A stretch of DNA of 64,000 bases, taken from the NCBI GenBank assembly GCA_037974965.1, contig JBBPFI010000018.1, positions 248,001 to 312,000 of the forward strand, written 5' to 3'. The notes below the pieces were generated by a model. The model was given only the letters and a program-made list of their open reading frames with translations. It ran no database searches and was not told where the DNA came from. Position 1 is the stretch's first letter, and every line of letters begins with the position of its first letter. Origin of the DNA: Dacryopinax spathularia (lineage: Eukaryota > Basidiomycota > Dacrymycetes > Dacrymycetales > Dacrymycetaceae). A program made the translations under genes and the position numbers. Of this stretch, positions 23,738 to 36,900 are shown piece by piece.

Positions 23738-26700
23738 TGGCGCCCAGTTGTCGATGGTGTCCAGCTCGACACTAACGTAATACATTCGACGGCTGCATAT
23801 ATGCCAACTGTTAAAGCTGCGGAGTCGGTGACTTCGAGCAACCTTTCAACCAAGTTCGATCAATGCCAGCAGGGGAGATCGTCCGGTGAACACAAGTTCA
23901 AGCATACCTGCATGATTCCACTATCGTACGAAGCAAGATCGGCCTCAGGCCGCGCCGCTGGTAGGTCACTTTGTCTCAGCGATGTTACCGACGACAAACA
24001 CGAGCAACACAACTTACCGGAAGCGACGTTCTGACCGCTTACCCCGATTCTCCGATGATGCCAGGCAGCTCGCAACGCGTACCTGTGCAAATCGTGGATC
24101 AATACAACGCACCCTCCGGCATTGTCGGCCACCTCCGCCACGTGGGCAGCCGTCTGGTCACCGGCACGTACTATACGGCAATATCCAAGGGCCGCCATGT
24201 GTACGTCGTACCAGAGTGCGTCCTCTACCGCGCGTCCTTACGCATGAATAGCGTATCATCATACTGCAAGCCTATTCGGCCGACCCAAAGCAGCACGGCC
24301 TCTGCCACGCACATCGCACGCCTTCCACACGCCCCAAGCACCCCAATTCCGCGTCCCGTCCAGTTCATCCGTACCGCTGCGCTGTATGACTACGATCGAC
24401 TGCGTTCTCTGCATTCAGAATCCGGTCAAACGCCGCCCAACACCGCGGATCCCGAGACATCTGTTACGTTACCCAACAGAATCTTACTGTATCTGTATTC
24501 TCTGCATGTCTTTCTGTACTTGACTCACATTGTATGCACTAGTCACACGGTTCTGCGATCATCCCTCACTCGCGTTGACTTGCTAGAACTGGAGGTTTGC
24601 AGACCGCCTACCACCTGCCGGAGGTTGGCTGGCCGCCTGTCAGCGTTGCTCTAGCTAGCCGCTATTCAGGATTCGTTCCCCGTAGACCGCACGTATGAAG
24701 AGCGCCAGTAGAACCGCAACACGCCTACAATCCGCCTTCCCGCTTCCCAGCCTCTCGCCGGTAACTCCGCTTCTCCGCTTCTCTTACTACCGCTCGGCTC
24801 CCGCGCAGTCACCCATACTACCATCCATCATACAATGGAACACACCACGCAGCCCAAATATGATCTCAGCCTCCCACTTCCCACCCGCCAGCGCTTGCAC
24901 AAACACGCTCACTCAACCTAGCATTAAAAACTGGCTGAGTCCGGATCACCGGCCCAATCTAACAAGAACAAGCGAGCAAACGGACCGATAGGCCGGGATG
25001 TATAAGGCTTTGCCTATTAGTGCCTGCTCATCACTAGCGCGCATGAGTATAATGATGATGCTGATGATGATGCTTGTGATGATCACTGATGATGGAACGT
25101 GATGTTGAAGCGAAATAGTGATCATTGCTCATCGTCCAACGGAGACGCCTCACACGGCAAGCCGGACCAGATCCAGATCAGGCAAATCCGCCCGGGATAG
25201 AAGACCAGATCGTGGAACAGACCAGCGCGAAGCCAGTCCTCTGACTGAGGAAGCACCGCTCTCTTGGAGGACCAATCGGCAGCTCGAACAGGTCGGGCTC
25301 ATGAGCGGAGCTGCGACGAAATGAGAGCGCCGACGCCGGGGCCGGAACGGTGGCAGGCCGATATATTAATGTAGGATTGCGGCTGAGGGTTGGAGGAATG
25401 AATGATTCGGCCAGGAGGTTGGGCTTGGCGTTTCCAGCGCACAGACACCGTATGTATCGTGGACGATGTAGACGATAGTGCGCTGGAACACATCAGGCTG
25501 CTTCATTATGCAGCCCAGGACAACCTCCTTCATCACCAAGGATTGAGATGAACCCCGTATATGTAGCTGTTGGATCATCATGATTATCGATGAACGATGC
25601 CACCACCGGCAGCCCAAGCCGGCCGACGCCGACTGCCAAGCAGGGCGCCCAGGGCGGTGCTTCGGAGGATGATGCGCTCGCCTTATATCGACATATTACC
25701 AGAAGCAGCTAAAGCAGTACGTGAAGAAGCTGGAGGTCTAATTGTTTATCGCTCGTCTTTCCCCTGCTCATCGTCGCTGCTTCGACTCACTGTTGTCCGG
25801 TCCAGTCCTTATTGAGTACTTAGGGGATTGATCCGACCCGTCCGACCTGAGAGCAAGGCTGCCTGCTTAGTAGGTGTTCTTACAGCGCCCGTGGGATGAT
25901 ACGATACGACGCGGCTGTTAGTATGCCTAGCGGACGGCAAACATAGGAGGAAAGAGGCAAGAGGAAAACCGACAACCCACGAAGAACGCTGCACGGTGGA
26001 ACTTCACAGAGCCCGGGGGTCAAGCATGTTCTGCCGCCTTCTTTCCCGAAGCCACGTACCACAAGACGGGAGAGTTGGCTGATAATGAAGAATCCCGCGT
26101 ATGACACTGAAGGTCTGAGAATCTGGGGAGAATGTGTTGGAACGCTTCGGTATGGAGGCCGAGAGGGCTTTTAGGCTTGGTGTGCGCGCTGCGCTGCTCT
26201 CTGAAAGGTATACTTGATAGATAGATAGAAGATTGCTGCGAGATATTGGAAAAGAAAGTGAGACGAAACTCGAAGTATGTATATGTGCAAGCGAAATGGG
26301 ATCGCTCTGCCGTGTATGCATTTGCATACCAGACAATTTCTGCAGAATTCCAACGACCCGACTGAATTCCCGAGCCTAATTCAAATGCTTCACCCTCCTC
26401 ACCCTCACTGGAGCTGTCACACGGACGCGCGCATGGCTTGGCACCTCCATACGCGTGGAGACGTCATCCCATCTTTCATGAGCCCGTTGGGTGAGCGACG
26501 GTGAGGTATTTAGCCGAGAGCAGGATGTGCGGCCTCTGTTGGCGATATCTTGTTTGCGAGCTTTTCGAGTGTGCCCCGAGCTTGGGCTCAAGTCAGGGGA
26601 GATCGTGGATGTTTGCGTGCCTGCGCCACACCCCTATGTTACGATAGTGCGTACGACCCCTGCAGGTATACTATGCTGTACACCCAAGCCAGCCAGCATA

Positions 26701-28266
26701 TATGCAGCTCAAAGCACACCACACAAACCCAAACTTCCGGAAGCCATAGCCTGGGAAGCCGCGGCTATCATAGCATGGGGACGGCGAAGCGCGAAGCAGT
26801 GAGAAACGACCGCTGATGGCCGAAGCCGATGTGCTGGAAACTGAGTGCCGAAGCGCGGGATGAAAGCAGGGAAGCAGGAGCAGGGAGCTGATGCCGACGC
26901 GGCGCCATGATTGGCTGAGAGGGATCGGACGTCATTTGTTGATTGTCTCGCTGCAAGGCTGCACCGGTTGATGCCTCTTCGTCTGCGTCTGCTAGGTGAG
27001 AGCGTTTGTTTGAGAGGAAGAGCAAGCCCAGTAGACCAGGCTGGCGTGAGGTGTTCCCCATTGTTCGCCATATCGTCTAAATCGTATCATTATCATTCCC
27101 CTGATGGTGGCCAAATCTGATCAATCACCCCGCCCGTCAGTCCGCCACAGTCATAACCGGAGATCAGACAGACCCTGACCGGCCGACTGACCGCGATAGG
27201 CAGCTGTTTGCGGCGTGTGTCCCGGACGTCCGTGAGGCGCCGTGAAGGGATAGCATGAGGGGGAGGGATCAACAACGTGCGGTGTGCCTGGGTGCTTGCT
27301 TGCTTGCTTGAGGCGAGGGTGAGGGCGTTGGAGGCTTTCCTTACTCTTGTACTGTCCTTTCCTTGAACCGGGGAAAGAAAGGCGGGGAGTTGATATACCC
27401 CTCCTCTGCCTGCTCTCCTTCCCCGAACTCCGTTCTGCTGTTCACTGCCGTGTACCTCCCCGACAGAGCGGTATCCTCTTTCCTTCTCTCCTCCTCCTCC
27501 TCCTCCTTGCTCATTGCTCAACTTCAACCCATTAAGCAATTCCCGGGGCTTTCAACAGCTTCTCCCTCATCTCATCTTCCCTCCCGCTCCACAACCAATC
27601 GCCTTACCCGCCAGAACCGGCGGCACGATCGGCACGCCCGCCCCGCCTGCGTTGAATCAAAACATTCCAGTGCCGAACCACCCAGCGTCATCGTCCACCT
27701 GCCCCGCGCGCCAATCCCAATCCCCCTCCAACCCTCACGAGTCGTCACATCGGCAGCGGACAGCAGCAGTGCGCAAGCAAGGCGGGATAGGGGCGCTTCC
27801 CGAGCATCGGTCTCTCCCTTCTGCCTCCTCCTAATCTGTGTTCGACTGTGCAGTACCAGTGCCGACAACCTGCCGACGACGCAGGCAAGTTGCTCCGGCC
27901 GGCTGCAATCTTCCCCCAACTAGCACGGGATCGTCCTTCCCTCCTCCCTTACCTTCCCCTTCCTGTTGGTGGGTCTGCGCTCCCGCCGCCCTGCGTTAGC
28001 TTCGCGATTGCGAGCTTCGTATACCTTCTTCTCCTTCGCGAGGTTTTGGTGGGTTCGGTTCTACCCCTAACCCGGCGGCATCGGTTGTCCTCCTGACGTC
28101 GCCCCCGTCTTCCTTCATCTGCCTGCACCTGCACCCGCTTGCAGTATCACATCACGATCAGACATACCGGTATCTTTCCCTGTCTCTCCTCATCTTCCAA
28201 TCCCAATCCCAACTCCATACCAATTGGAAGCATCGCCCACACACAGCATTACGCCCTTTCCACACC
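23738..28266. other. Long gene-poor stretch
   Basis: About 4.5 kb with only short or poorly coding open frames on both strands. Features noticed: a trinucleotide-like gatgatgctgatgatgatgc tract near 25050-25100, and a pyrimidine-rich block at about 27400-28260 just upstream of the Hsp20-like gene that probably is its leader and promoter. No inverted terminal repeats, transposase fragments or RNA genes could be recognised. A multi-exon gene of low conservation cannot be excluded. Confidence 0.45.
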
Positions 28267-29499
28267 TTGCCTTCCCTTCACGCGCCTTCCTTCCCCCCAT
28301 CCGATCCCGCTCCAACTGCCCCCTTCCCTCCCTTCCCCTCCGGCTTCCCGCTGCGTGCGCACATGTCCACCCCGACCTCAACCGCCCCTCCTTCTTCTTC
28401 CTCCCACTCGTCCTCAAATCCCCCTCCATCGTCCAATACGGCCATGCGCCCCCGTCTTACGAGAGCCAGCACAACATCCACCGTCGACCTCAGATCTGCA
28501 AGAACGGGCATCCCGATCGCCCCTCTATCGCCGCATATCCCCTACTCTCCCCCTTCCCACCAGCAACAGCAGCAGCAACAACAACAACAAGCAGCAAGAG
28601 GCGCAACAGGCCGACCGCTGCAACATCGTAAGACGCTCTCCTCCGCCGCAGACGCACTGCCGACCATGGCTGCCCTTTCCGCTGCCCACCCGCCTTCAAG
28701 CTCCGTAGGCTGGGGGAGCAAGCCCTCCCTGGGCCGGATGACCAGTATCCCCTCCCTCCCCTCAAGCGCCGGCAGCACCCCAGCGGCCCAAACAACACCT
28801 CCAATCTCGCCCCGAGGTGGCGGCCCCTTCTTCCCCACTCCTCCAACCCGGCCAACCCCGCTCAACACCCCGCCTCACTCCCAGTCCCCACCTATCCTCC
28901 CTCCTGGTCCTGGCTCTCCTGCCCCACTGCAACCCGCACCTCCGCCGCCGGTGCAGCAACAAGGACCGCCGAGGAGCGGCGCACTCCATCCGACCAAGTT
29001 TCAGGAACATTATGCTGTATCGATATACTTGCCGAACTTTAGTCCGGATTGGATCACGATCGCTCAGAGGAAGGGGAATAGTCTGTTGATCGTGGGGGAT
29101 AATTACGAGGAATCGGATGGTACGTGTCCCGGTCAGGTCATGCTAGGCTCTACGGCCTCCCTTCACTCCCGTTTGCGTTGTTTGGCACTGGCAATTTCCA
29201 CATTTCAAACTTCCCTCTTTCCTCCGTGCTTCATGTGGCCTTCTTCTCGCTTTCCTACGCTCGACCGTGTATCCTTGACGCTCATACTGACATATATGCG
29301 TGCAGGTCACTACGAATGGCAAATCCCCTTCGGCCCCGACGCGCGAATGGACACCCTCCGCGCAAAGTTCAACAATGAGCACTTGGAGATTACGGTCGTT
29401 CGCGGACCACCGCCGACTGTGACAGCGGGTATGGTCATGGCTATTGGTGCTGGAGCGCAGGGCACGCAGGGGCTCGGCCTGGCGGGAGGGAGAAGATGA
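28267..29499 (+). CDS. Hsp20/alpha-crystallin-like protein with long disordered N-terminus
   Basis: Exons 28267-29119 and 29306-29499. The first 240 residues are Ser/Pro-rich with a ten-glutamine run. A compact C-terminal domain follows: FQEHYAVSIYLPNFS, then LLIVGDNYEE and, after the intron, HYEWQIPFGPDARMD, ending LEITVVRGPP. The beta-strand pattern and the final L-E-I-T-V segment match small heat-shock (alpha-crystallin fold) domains. An alternative start is the ATG at 28363 (MSTPTS). The 186-nt intron has a multiple-of-three length and contains no stop, so an unspliced product would also be open. Function is probably a chaperone-like or membrane-anchored regulatory role; the canonical C-terminal I-x-I motif is not obvious, so a non-classical member is likely. 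Confidence 0.7.
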   Translation: MPSLHAPSFPPSDPAPTAPFPPFPSGFPLRAHMSTPTSTAPPSSSSHSSSNPPPSSNTAMRPRLTRASTTSTVDLRSARTGIPIAPLSPHIPYSPPSHQQQQQQQQQQAARGATGRPLQHRKTLSSAADALPTMAALSAAHPPSSSVGWGSKPSLGRMTSIPSLPSSAGSTPAAQTTPPISPRGGGPFFPTPPTRPTPLNTPPHSQSPPILPPGPGSPAPLQPAPPPPVQQQGPPRSGALHPTKFQEHYAVSIYLPNFSPDWITIAQRKGNSLLIVGDNYEESDGTCPGQVMLGSTASLHSRLRCLALAISTFQTSLFPPCFMWPSSRFPTLDRVSLTLILTYMRAGHYEWQIPFGPDARMDTLRAKFNNEHLEITVVRGPPPTVTAGMVMAIGAGAQGTQGLGLAGGRR

Positions 29500-30727
29500 A
29501 CGTCCCCTTGTGGACGCGGCGTGAAGAGTGTCCTGCCACGACGATGCGACGGATTTGTGCGATGAAGTGGACGCTTGCTTGCCATGACTCTGAATGCTCG
29601 ATGTCCGATACTCGATTGATGAAGTTTGACGTACGATTGCTGTGGACGATCCGAACGACGGTCGACTCGAGCGAATGGATACGACGTGAAACCGTAAAAC
29701 CCCGAAGAGGCTCAAGCCTCCTCGCTATTCCTATTTCTATTGCTCTCTCTCGCTCTCTCAACTCGCCTCCTCTCAACCACAATCCACAGTTTATATTTGC
29801 TTTCCTGCAATCACCACAATTTGTTCTTGTTCTGATTCCCCACCACACGCTTTCTGCCTCTGCTTCTTGAGGACACAAACAATTGCTTCTATCTCTTGTC
29901 ACTCTCCAATCCCTCCATTTTACTTCAACCTTCACCCTCAATGCCCTCCAGTCCTATTATCCGAGCGTTCACCGCACTCGCCTATGCCCTTCCATTTCAG
30001 TTTCTGTCTTGCTTGCCCTGTTTTCTTCTGTCTGTCCAGTCCTATTCGGATCGTCCAAGGATTCCCGGCTCTCGGCCAACCAAAACACCCGCCTCAACCT
30101 ATTCGACCTATGGGAAAGGCACGACAGGCAAAAGGAGGCACGTTATCGCTCGATCGGTCTCAGCAATCGATATCTTTCTTGGTTACCACTTCACGGCGTC
30201 CCACTCTCTTCCTGCTCTTCTCGCTCAGCGGCGTCGCGCAAGCACACGAACCCCCAGGTCTCGCAGTCATACGAGAACGACGGAAAACGACGTTACAACG
30301 GAAAACGGGAAAACCGAAATGTCTATATCATGTACAGACAAAATGTACGATCCTATCCGTCCCCTCCTACCATTTCCCCATCTCGATCAAGTCTCTTCTC
30401 GTGTCTTTGTCTGTTTTGCTCTCAATATCCTTCCATGCGGTCTTTCCCTTTCCCTCACTCGAGCTCGTCACGCTTTTGATTATGCGGATCAGCGGGGATT
30501 GGGTGTGAATCACCTCCTCATGATGTAATACCACGATGTGCGGCTATAGATTTCTTGTTTTCCCAGTCCGAATCGTCCGTCGGCCGCTCAGCGAGAACCT
30601 ATGGCGTCTACGCAATCCACGGCAACAAGGACCATTAATATCAGTTAGCCCCAGGGCCGGTAAGTTGTTTGGGTTGTTTCAGCGCTCGGACGGGAGACCG
30701 TGGACGGGCGCCAAGTGACTGCGCGGT
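29500..30727. other. 3' region of the Hsp20-like gene and left flank of the transposon
   Basis: About 1.2 kb with unusually few stops in all three plus-strand frames (three overlapping open frames at about 29867-30528). Their content is Ser/Leu/Pro/Arg noise from pyrimidine-rich sequence, so no gene is called. It most likely holds the 3' UTR and spacer. The transposon target duplication begins at 30728. Confidence 0.5.
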
Positions 30728-30735
30728 CTCCATCC
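30728..30735. repeat. 8-bp target site duplication, left copy
   Basis: CTCCATCC, exactly repeated at 53279-53286 just outside the right inverted repeat. Eight bases is the duplication length known for Zisupton/KDZ-type elements. Confidence 0.93.
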
Positions 30736-30920
30736 CACCCTAGGCAGCCGACCCCCCCTACCGAACAGGCCGGATCTGACATATGATCCCGAATAGCCTA
30801 GTAGGGGTCCACCCTGTTGTCGTCTAAACGGGTCCCCAACATGATCCGTTTAGATCGTCTAAATGGGGGATCTCCATTGATCCGGGGCTCGTACACACCG
30901 TCTAATCACCGACACGCCCG
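30736..30920 (+). repeat. Left terminal inverted repeat (185 bp)
   Basis: It matches the reverse complement of 53094-53278 with two mismatches (in the segments near 30790 and 30842). It contains CGTCTAAACG, the imperfect palindrome TTTAGATCGTCTAAA and CCGTCTAATC, sharing a GTCTAA core that recurs near the other end. Confidence 0.95.
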
Positions 30921-31244
30921 CTTCGGCGCGTGCTCGGCAGAAGAGTGTAGATAGAGATTAGATACATACAGTAGATCAGTGAAATTGAACAAGTTCGCCG
31001 ACCTGTGGGTTTAGACGGTGGATTGCTGTCGATCGAGACATCCGAACGTACGCATGCGATATAGCTGAACAGGATCCATTCTGTGTATAAAGTCTCGGAC
31101 AACGAGCAGGCAGGAACAGGTACGGACGAGGATCTACGATGGTACAGAGTAAGTTGAAAGAAAGAAAAAAAGATGTCAAGATCGCGATAAGAGAGCAAGA
31201 GGAGGGAAAGTGCTTTGCTGGTCCAGAAAGAGCCTGAGTCGATC

Positions 31245-32314
31245 CTAACGATAGGTATGACGGGGATGCCTCCATCTGCGTTCTGCATAAGGATGATCGG
31301 CGTTGTCCACCATGACCCGAGGGATGCCCTCCTTGTCTTCCTCGGTCATGCCGCAGGCCTGTTGATCGTAAAAATCGTAGACCGGAACGTTGTGGAGACG
31401 TCCATCGAGGTACCCGGTCGCATGGAAGTGGGGGATCCTTGGGTGAGCCGGCAGCGAACGGCGGAACTGGTCATCAATGATCGGAGGATGAGGCGGGGGA
31501 GCTCGACCGTAGAACCAAGGATTGGTTCCCGGCACGGCAGCGTCATGCGCCATCGTCTCCCTGTACCCGAGCACGGGAGGCAGGTATGGAGCAGGCGTGA
31601 TCCCACCCGCACTCCAATCCTTGTCGTGCGGACTGGCGGTGGATCCGGATCGAAAAGAGCTCTCCGACGCAGGCGGATGCGCGTCGTACTCGTAGCGAGT
31701 GTAGTACGGCTGCGATCCCCCAGTGAAACGCGCCTCGCCATCGCCCTGGAACTGCGTGACCCTGCTGCGACTCGAAGGTGCTCCAGCAGGACCTTGGGTC
31801 GCCGTGGAACCAGCGCGAGTTGAGAGGATCTGTCCATCGTGCCGATCCATTTCCTGGATCTGGCGGATGGCGGTAGCAGGCGTGTGCCTCGCCCAATAGA
31901 TCGAGGGGGTCGGTGGAGGAACCAGGCTGGATGGGGGACTCTGAGTAGACATTGGGAGCGGCTCGAAACGCTGAAAGTAGGAGGGACCGGCGGCGGCATT
32001 ACCAGCACTCGGAACGGCGAACGGGTTCGGAGAGGTTTCACGATCTTCCTCCTGCTGGCGCCTAGCGCGTTCCATCTGTCGGTGGGCAGAGGGCTTGATC
32101 CTGTTCGAGTTGAGAGGTAGCATCGTCTGATCGAGAGGGAGATCTGAGGGGACGTAAGCGGGGTTGTCTGTGAAGAAAGGGAACGACGGGGCGCACCGAA
32201 CGGGCACTCCACTCTCCTATTATGCGATCCTTGACCCAAGCGAGAAGGCGATCGTCGTGGAGGGGGGATCTGAAGAGGGTGAGCTGGCAGAGCAACGCAG
32301 TCATGGGTCATCAT
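31245..32314 (-). CDS. KDZ-element cargo gene A, unknown proline/arginine-rich protein
   Basis: Exons 32236-32314 and 31245-32167 give about 333 aa. The 3' splice site TTTCTTCACAG and a phase-1 junction support the first exon, which begins MMTHDCVALPAHPLQ. The protein is low in recognised domains: a Gln/Arg/Glu-rich patch (RARRQQEEDRE), a middle rich in Ser/Pro/Tyr, and a more ordered C-terminal third with PHFHATGYLDGRLHNVPVYD and then VMVDNADHPYAERRW. The Tyr/His/Asp-rich C-terminus looks like a folded segment rather than noise. It is the gene nearest the left end. I do not recognise it and give no function. Confidence 0.6.
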
Positions 32315-32706
32315 CCGCTTACAGGTCTGGCTCTGCGTTCTTCAGAAGTCGAAGGCAATACTATGAACGTTCGAGCACGATCCAGGCGGTCTTCGAGAGG
32401 TTTTGGCAATGATAAGATGGTTCGAAGGCAGATAAGAGAGCAAGCAGCGTGGTTCGAAGCGGTGAGTGGATCTATTTGGTCGTGGAGGGAGCGAGAAGGG
32501 ATTGAAGGGCAGGGAACGGGCAGGGAACGGGCAGGCAGAAGTCCGACCGGGCCGGGTGGACTAAGGGTCCTCCGGTCAGGAACACGATCCGGTGGGAACA
32601 ACCGGCTTCGGGAAGCGGGTTCTCCATTATCGGATGAACTGGCTTACATTGGATCGGCACGTACTACTGAAGCTCTATCTAGACCTCAACGCTCAACCTT
32701 GCGATC

Positions 32707-33688
32707 TCAATGCCACACCCATTCCTCGTCGATCTGATCCACCTCCTCCTCCTCGAGCAGGGCAGTGATCGCTCCCCCTCTCAGTGTTACCAAGCAAACG
32801 GCCGACCATGTATACATCTCGTCAATCGATAGCGGCTCGTTCTGCCGACCATTTAGGAGTCGGATCTGCTCAAATTGAGCGACGAGCGGACACACGAACT
32901 CGGCAGGAGCGATGAGTTCGGGGGACCAGGTGTAGGGAACGAGGCTGACGTGTTCAACTCCCAGCCGAGGGGTCTGAACGGCAATCCATTGCTCGAAGTC
33001 CGCCTGAACATGAGGGGCTGGATCGTGGAGGAGGATCGCAACGTCTGGGAGGTACTCGTAGACGGCTGATATGGCCGTGCACCATTCATTCCTGGATCGA
33101 ACGATGTGAGTAGAACAGTTTTTCTCGTTCCAAACAATCCACCGACCTGTAATAGCGTCCGGCAGTCTCGACAGTCCGAATGGATCGCAACAATCCCGGA
33201 AAGGAGACCAGCTCTCTGCTCCTCGAAGGATTCTGCTCCTGTGTCTCCAAGATAATGGCCCGGCGACGAAGAGTCGTCCAGTGGTAGAACGCCTGTTCCC
33301 ACAGGAGGTTCCCCATCCAAGGCACAACGTATGCGTAGCCGACCAGTAGGAGATCTGTTGCGTCGCTTGGTTCGACAGTTTGCTCGGCAAGATCCGGGCT
33401 GACAACTCTTCCTCTCAAAATATCGACCTCCGTGTGTGGCCCGTAAGCAGTACCATCGATCAAGAATGATCTCTGGCTGAGTCGGGCATCGGACCAGGGG
33501 AGGATACTCGTTCGTCCCATCCCTCTCTCTTGCTCGACGACGAACCACTGATCCAGCATAATCAGAGGTACGGTCGCTTCACGTTCGGTTCCTAGCGGGA
33601 CGTGCTGTCCCAATTCGGAGTAGAGGCGACCGCCCGCCGCTATCCAAGTAGGATCAAACAGATCCGACCCTTCGAATGGAATAGTCAT
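32707..33688 (-). CDS. KDZ-element cargo gene B, unknown globular protein
   Basis: Exons 33147-33688 and 32707-33091, joined across a 55-nt intron in phase, give about 308 aa starting MTIPFEGSDLFDPTW. Codon use and hydrophobic spacing look like a folded protein: GYAYVVPWMGNLLWEQ, then FYHWTTLRRRAIILETQEQN, then PGLLRSIRTVETAGRYY, and after the intron a DVAILLHDPAPHVQADFEQW segment. The C-terminus is acidic (EEEEVDQIDEEWVWH). It is divergent from the transposase gene, with 300 bp between starts, so the two may share a promoter. I find no known motif. Confidence 0.65.
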
Positions 33689-33988
33689 GGAGATGGAGAG
33701 CGAGAGGAGGAGAGCGGGAGCTGAGGGAACGGATGCCGTGATCCACGAATTGCCTGGTCTGTCATGGGATATTGTCGACTTATGTACTGTGGCGGTCCCC
33801 TCCCCTGAACTGATCCGAGTTGCCCCAGTTCGTTTCGATCGTGTTGATACGGTTCGACAGTGATTAGACGGTGTTGTCGTCCTCATTGATCCAGACCCTA
33901 CCGGGACCGTAGCTCCCAGCCGATCTCCGCGTCTTCTTTCTACCACCAAGGTCCATCCTTACGAGCCTTCATTCTCCCTCTGATCACC

Positions 33989-36900
33989 ATGGATTGCTCC
34001 AAGCCGCGAATCCGCTTCGAGCCCCCGCGACGCAGACATAACGGTCCCCAACGGTCGAGATCTCAAGAGGGGATCGGAGGCACGGTCACTACGCCAAGAT
34101 CCCCTCCTTCCGGCTCGGCTTACAAACAATCAAGAACCAAGAGGCGCAAGAACCGGGACGAGTCGCTTGACAGTCCGCTCCCCTCTCTTCGAGCTGGATC
34201 GCAGTGGAGAGGGGCGACAACGATCGCCCTTACTCCGGTCGCCACACCTGCCGATGGAGGTTCTCAAGAGTGGGACGATATCCCTGATCCTATACGATTG
34301 CGCTCCTATGCAAAGAACAGGAACAGTAAGATGAAAGAGCAGACGCACGCTCGCTGGACCGCATTGATACCCGACTTAATCGTGGCCCTCAAGAACTGGT
34401 CCGCTCTCGGCAAGCGGAACGCCGATACAACGCCAGTGTTCCAAGATCCGCCATGTTCGGCTGACTGTCATGGCCATCGTCTTCACCGAGTCGTCTGCAT
34501 CGATCTGACAGGTGAAGATACCCTTTCAACGCCTATCCAGATACTGATGGTCAGGTCAGGGTTCGAGCTTCAGCTGCTTGCCAGCTGCCCCAATCACACC
34601 ATTGCTTCGTCATTGATCCAGAAAGGATACTGGCCCAGTTCACCGATGCGACCGCCGCGGGCATTTTCGATTGATCTGCTGGGACACTACCTCAGTCTAT
34701 ACGATGCATGTGCGACCCCGAACGATGCTTTCTGTGAAGCATTGATCCATGAACATGCTGAAAGGGGGTTCTACTATTTGTCAGCAGATGAGGTGAGCAT
34801 ATGATTTCGTTCGGCTTGACCCGTTTCTCAATCGTGTTCCAGAAAGGAGGCAGCCCATTCCAGGATCCATGGAGACGGAGCTTCAGCAGTGCCGCTTTCT
34901 GGTTCGATATCTGCAGGCAGGCGTGGGAGCTGGAGCTGAGAGCGTTCACGGAGACCTCCCCAGCTCAATCAGAACGTCCTGGATCCCATGGGGATACTGT
35001 GTACTCACCTGCAGATGATCGTCCTTTATTGGATAGCGGATCGGTCATCGCAGACCGAGCGAGCGCGAACCTGCGTGGTCGATGCCCTGCATGCTTTGCC
35101 CTGGATAGTTGGGGTCGACCGGCAGACTCGTGAGCTCTTTTCCCGATCCCGATGACTTCCATTGACCTGGATCTCGCAGAGGATCCGATGTTCTCGTCGC
35201 TCTCGATGGTAACCGTCAGCTCAAACGGCTTCGCAGAACGGGATCATCAAGCTGTTCCCACCAGGCACAACTCTTTTTATCTCGCTCGAAAGTTCAGGCA
35301 ATGCGAGAAGCCATGATCACGGCGAAGGAAGGAGCTGGCGTTCCGCCCACTTGCCCATTCCCCAGGCTCGACTCAGAAGTCGTGGAACGCTGCCGTCGAT
35401 CCTTCAAAGTGGCTAATGAGGATGCGAACATCGTTTCCGATCAGCTGTTCGACATCACCGGGGTGCTTATCATGGTCTGTCGCCATGATGTGCCTCTGTT
35501 CGCATGCGATATCACTACTCCTGGAGAACGCCAAGAATATGGTCTTGCACTGATCCATGCACTGATTGAGGAGCTTCCACGAAACGCCACGATCGGCGTT
35601 CTTTATGACATTGGTTGTCAGGTTGACACCAGCTGTGACACTGTGAGCTTAATGATCACCGTGATTGGGAGCCAGCTGATCGACTCTTTTTCCAGTACGG
35701 ATATCTGGGGGACGCCAGACCCCGTATTACCTTTGCCTGTAGCGTCTTGCACGCATACGGACACGAATGGGCGTGCCAAGTCCTTTACCATCCGAGGCGG
35801 AGATCTGGGTTCGGGCTCACAGATGGGGAAGGAAGCGAGCGGGTCTGGAGCAGAACTCGTCGGCTGATCCCTATTCTAAGGCGAGCAAGTGTAAGCGTGT
35901 CTCCCTCCTCGTAGATCCAGCCAACACTCTGCAGGTGGAACGACGGTCTTTCGTCCTGGAACGCAAGTTCGAGAACTGCGGAAAGAGCATGAAGAGCTCC
36001 CTTGGCAACTGGTTTAAGAGAAAGTACCGATTGATCCGCATACATCGAACAAGCGCAAGGGCAGAGATCGAGGCATCCGGTCTGACTGAACATGAGCTGA
36101 GGGAGCAGCTTGTGCTGCAACGTGCAGAGCCGATCCCTCAGAAACCTGGTTGGTACACTTTGCAGAGGATGGATTTGGATCTGGTCTGATCCATGAGGAG
36201 TAGATTCTTCTAAGGAACTCCGCCGTAAGCTCGAGCTGTTCAAGCGAATGCAAAGCGAGCTCGAGAACGTTGGAGAAGCGATCAAGGACACGATGCAGGC
36301 TATGAGCCAGGAGTTTGGCTTGCCCCGCTCGGCGGCGATCTTTATCCGCCTGAACGAGCGACAGGAGGAACTTCAACGCTACGGCCGATCGCTCTTTGCC
36401 GATATGAGGCTCAACGGTTCTTACTTCCCTCAGCTGAGCGGTGTTTCGGTGCAATTCATGCACTACTTGCTGCTCGCTCGCCAGGAGAAGATCAACATAC
36501 GTTCGAGAGTGGTCGAGCACCTCTGGGAGCTGTCCCGCTTGCAAAGGGCGAGAGGAGGGGGTCACGATCCCATCGGTGTGTCATTCAGAGGTACTACGTT
36601 CCGCTCTGATCTCTGACCCTGCATCCAGGAACTAAGGTTCGTGACGCTATACTCAAAGGATGGGCGCCTCGATGGCGGTCCACGAAAGCGGCTGTTGAGC
36701 GGTACAATAGCTATGTCGAGATCCTTGAGCAAAGCCCGCACCCGGGGATCTCCGTACCCTTACCACCCAAGCTGGATATAGCCGATCTTCAAAATCCATC
36801 GGAGGATCACCCTTTGTGGCAAGACGTTTGGTGGCCAGCGGAAGCTGCTCCTCCGCTGTGGGTGACCAGTCAGAAGGTAAGGAGAGGGATCACCGCAATC

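Noticed and set aside
23971-24654. 227-aa open frame
   Set aside because: It begins with a non-ATG codon, has no splice support and its content lacks any protein-like pattern.
25040-25100. gatgatgctgatgatgatgc run considered as a CRISPR-like or satellite array
   Set aside because: It is a short simple-sequence tract without spacers or a longer repeat unit.
29867-30528. Three overlapping long open frames on the plus strand
   Set aside because: All three frames are open because the stretch is pyrimidine-rich and stop-poor. Their compositions are Ser/Leu/Arg noise with no conserved pattern, so it is more likely 3' UTR or spacer.
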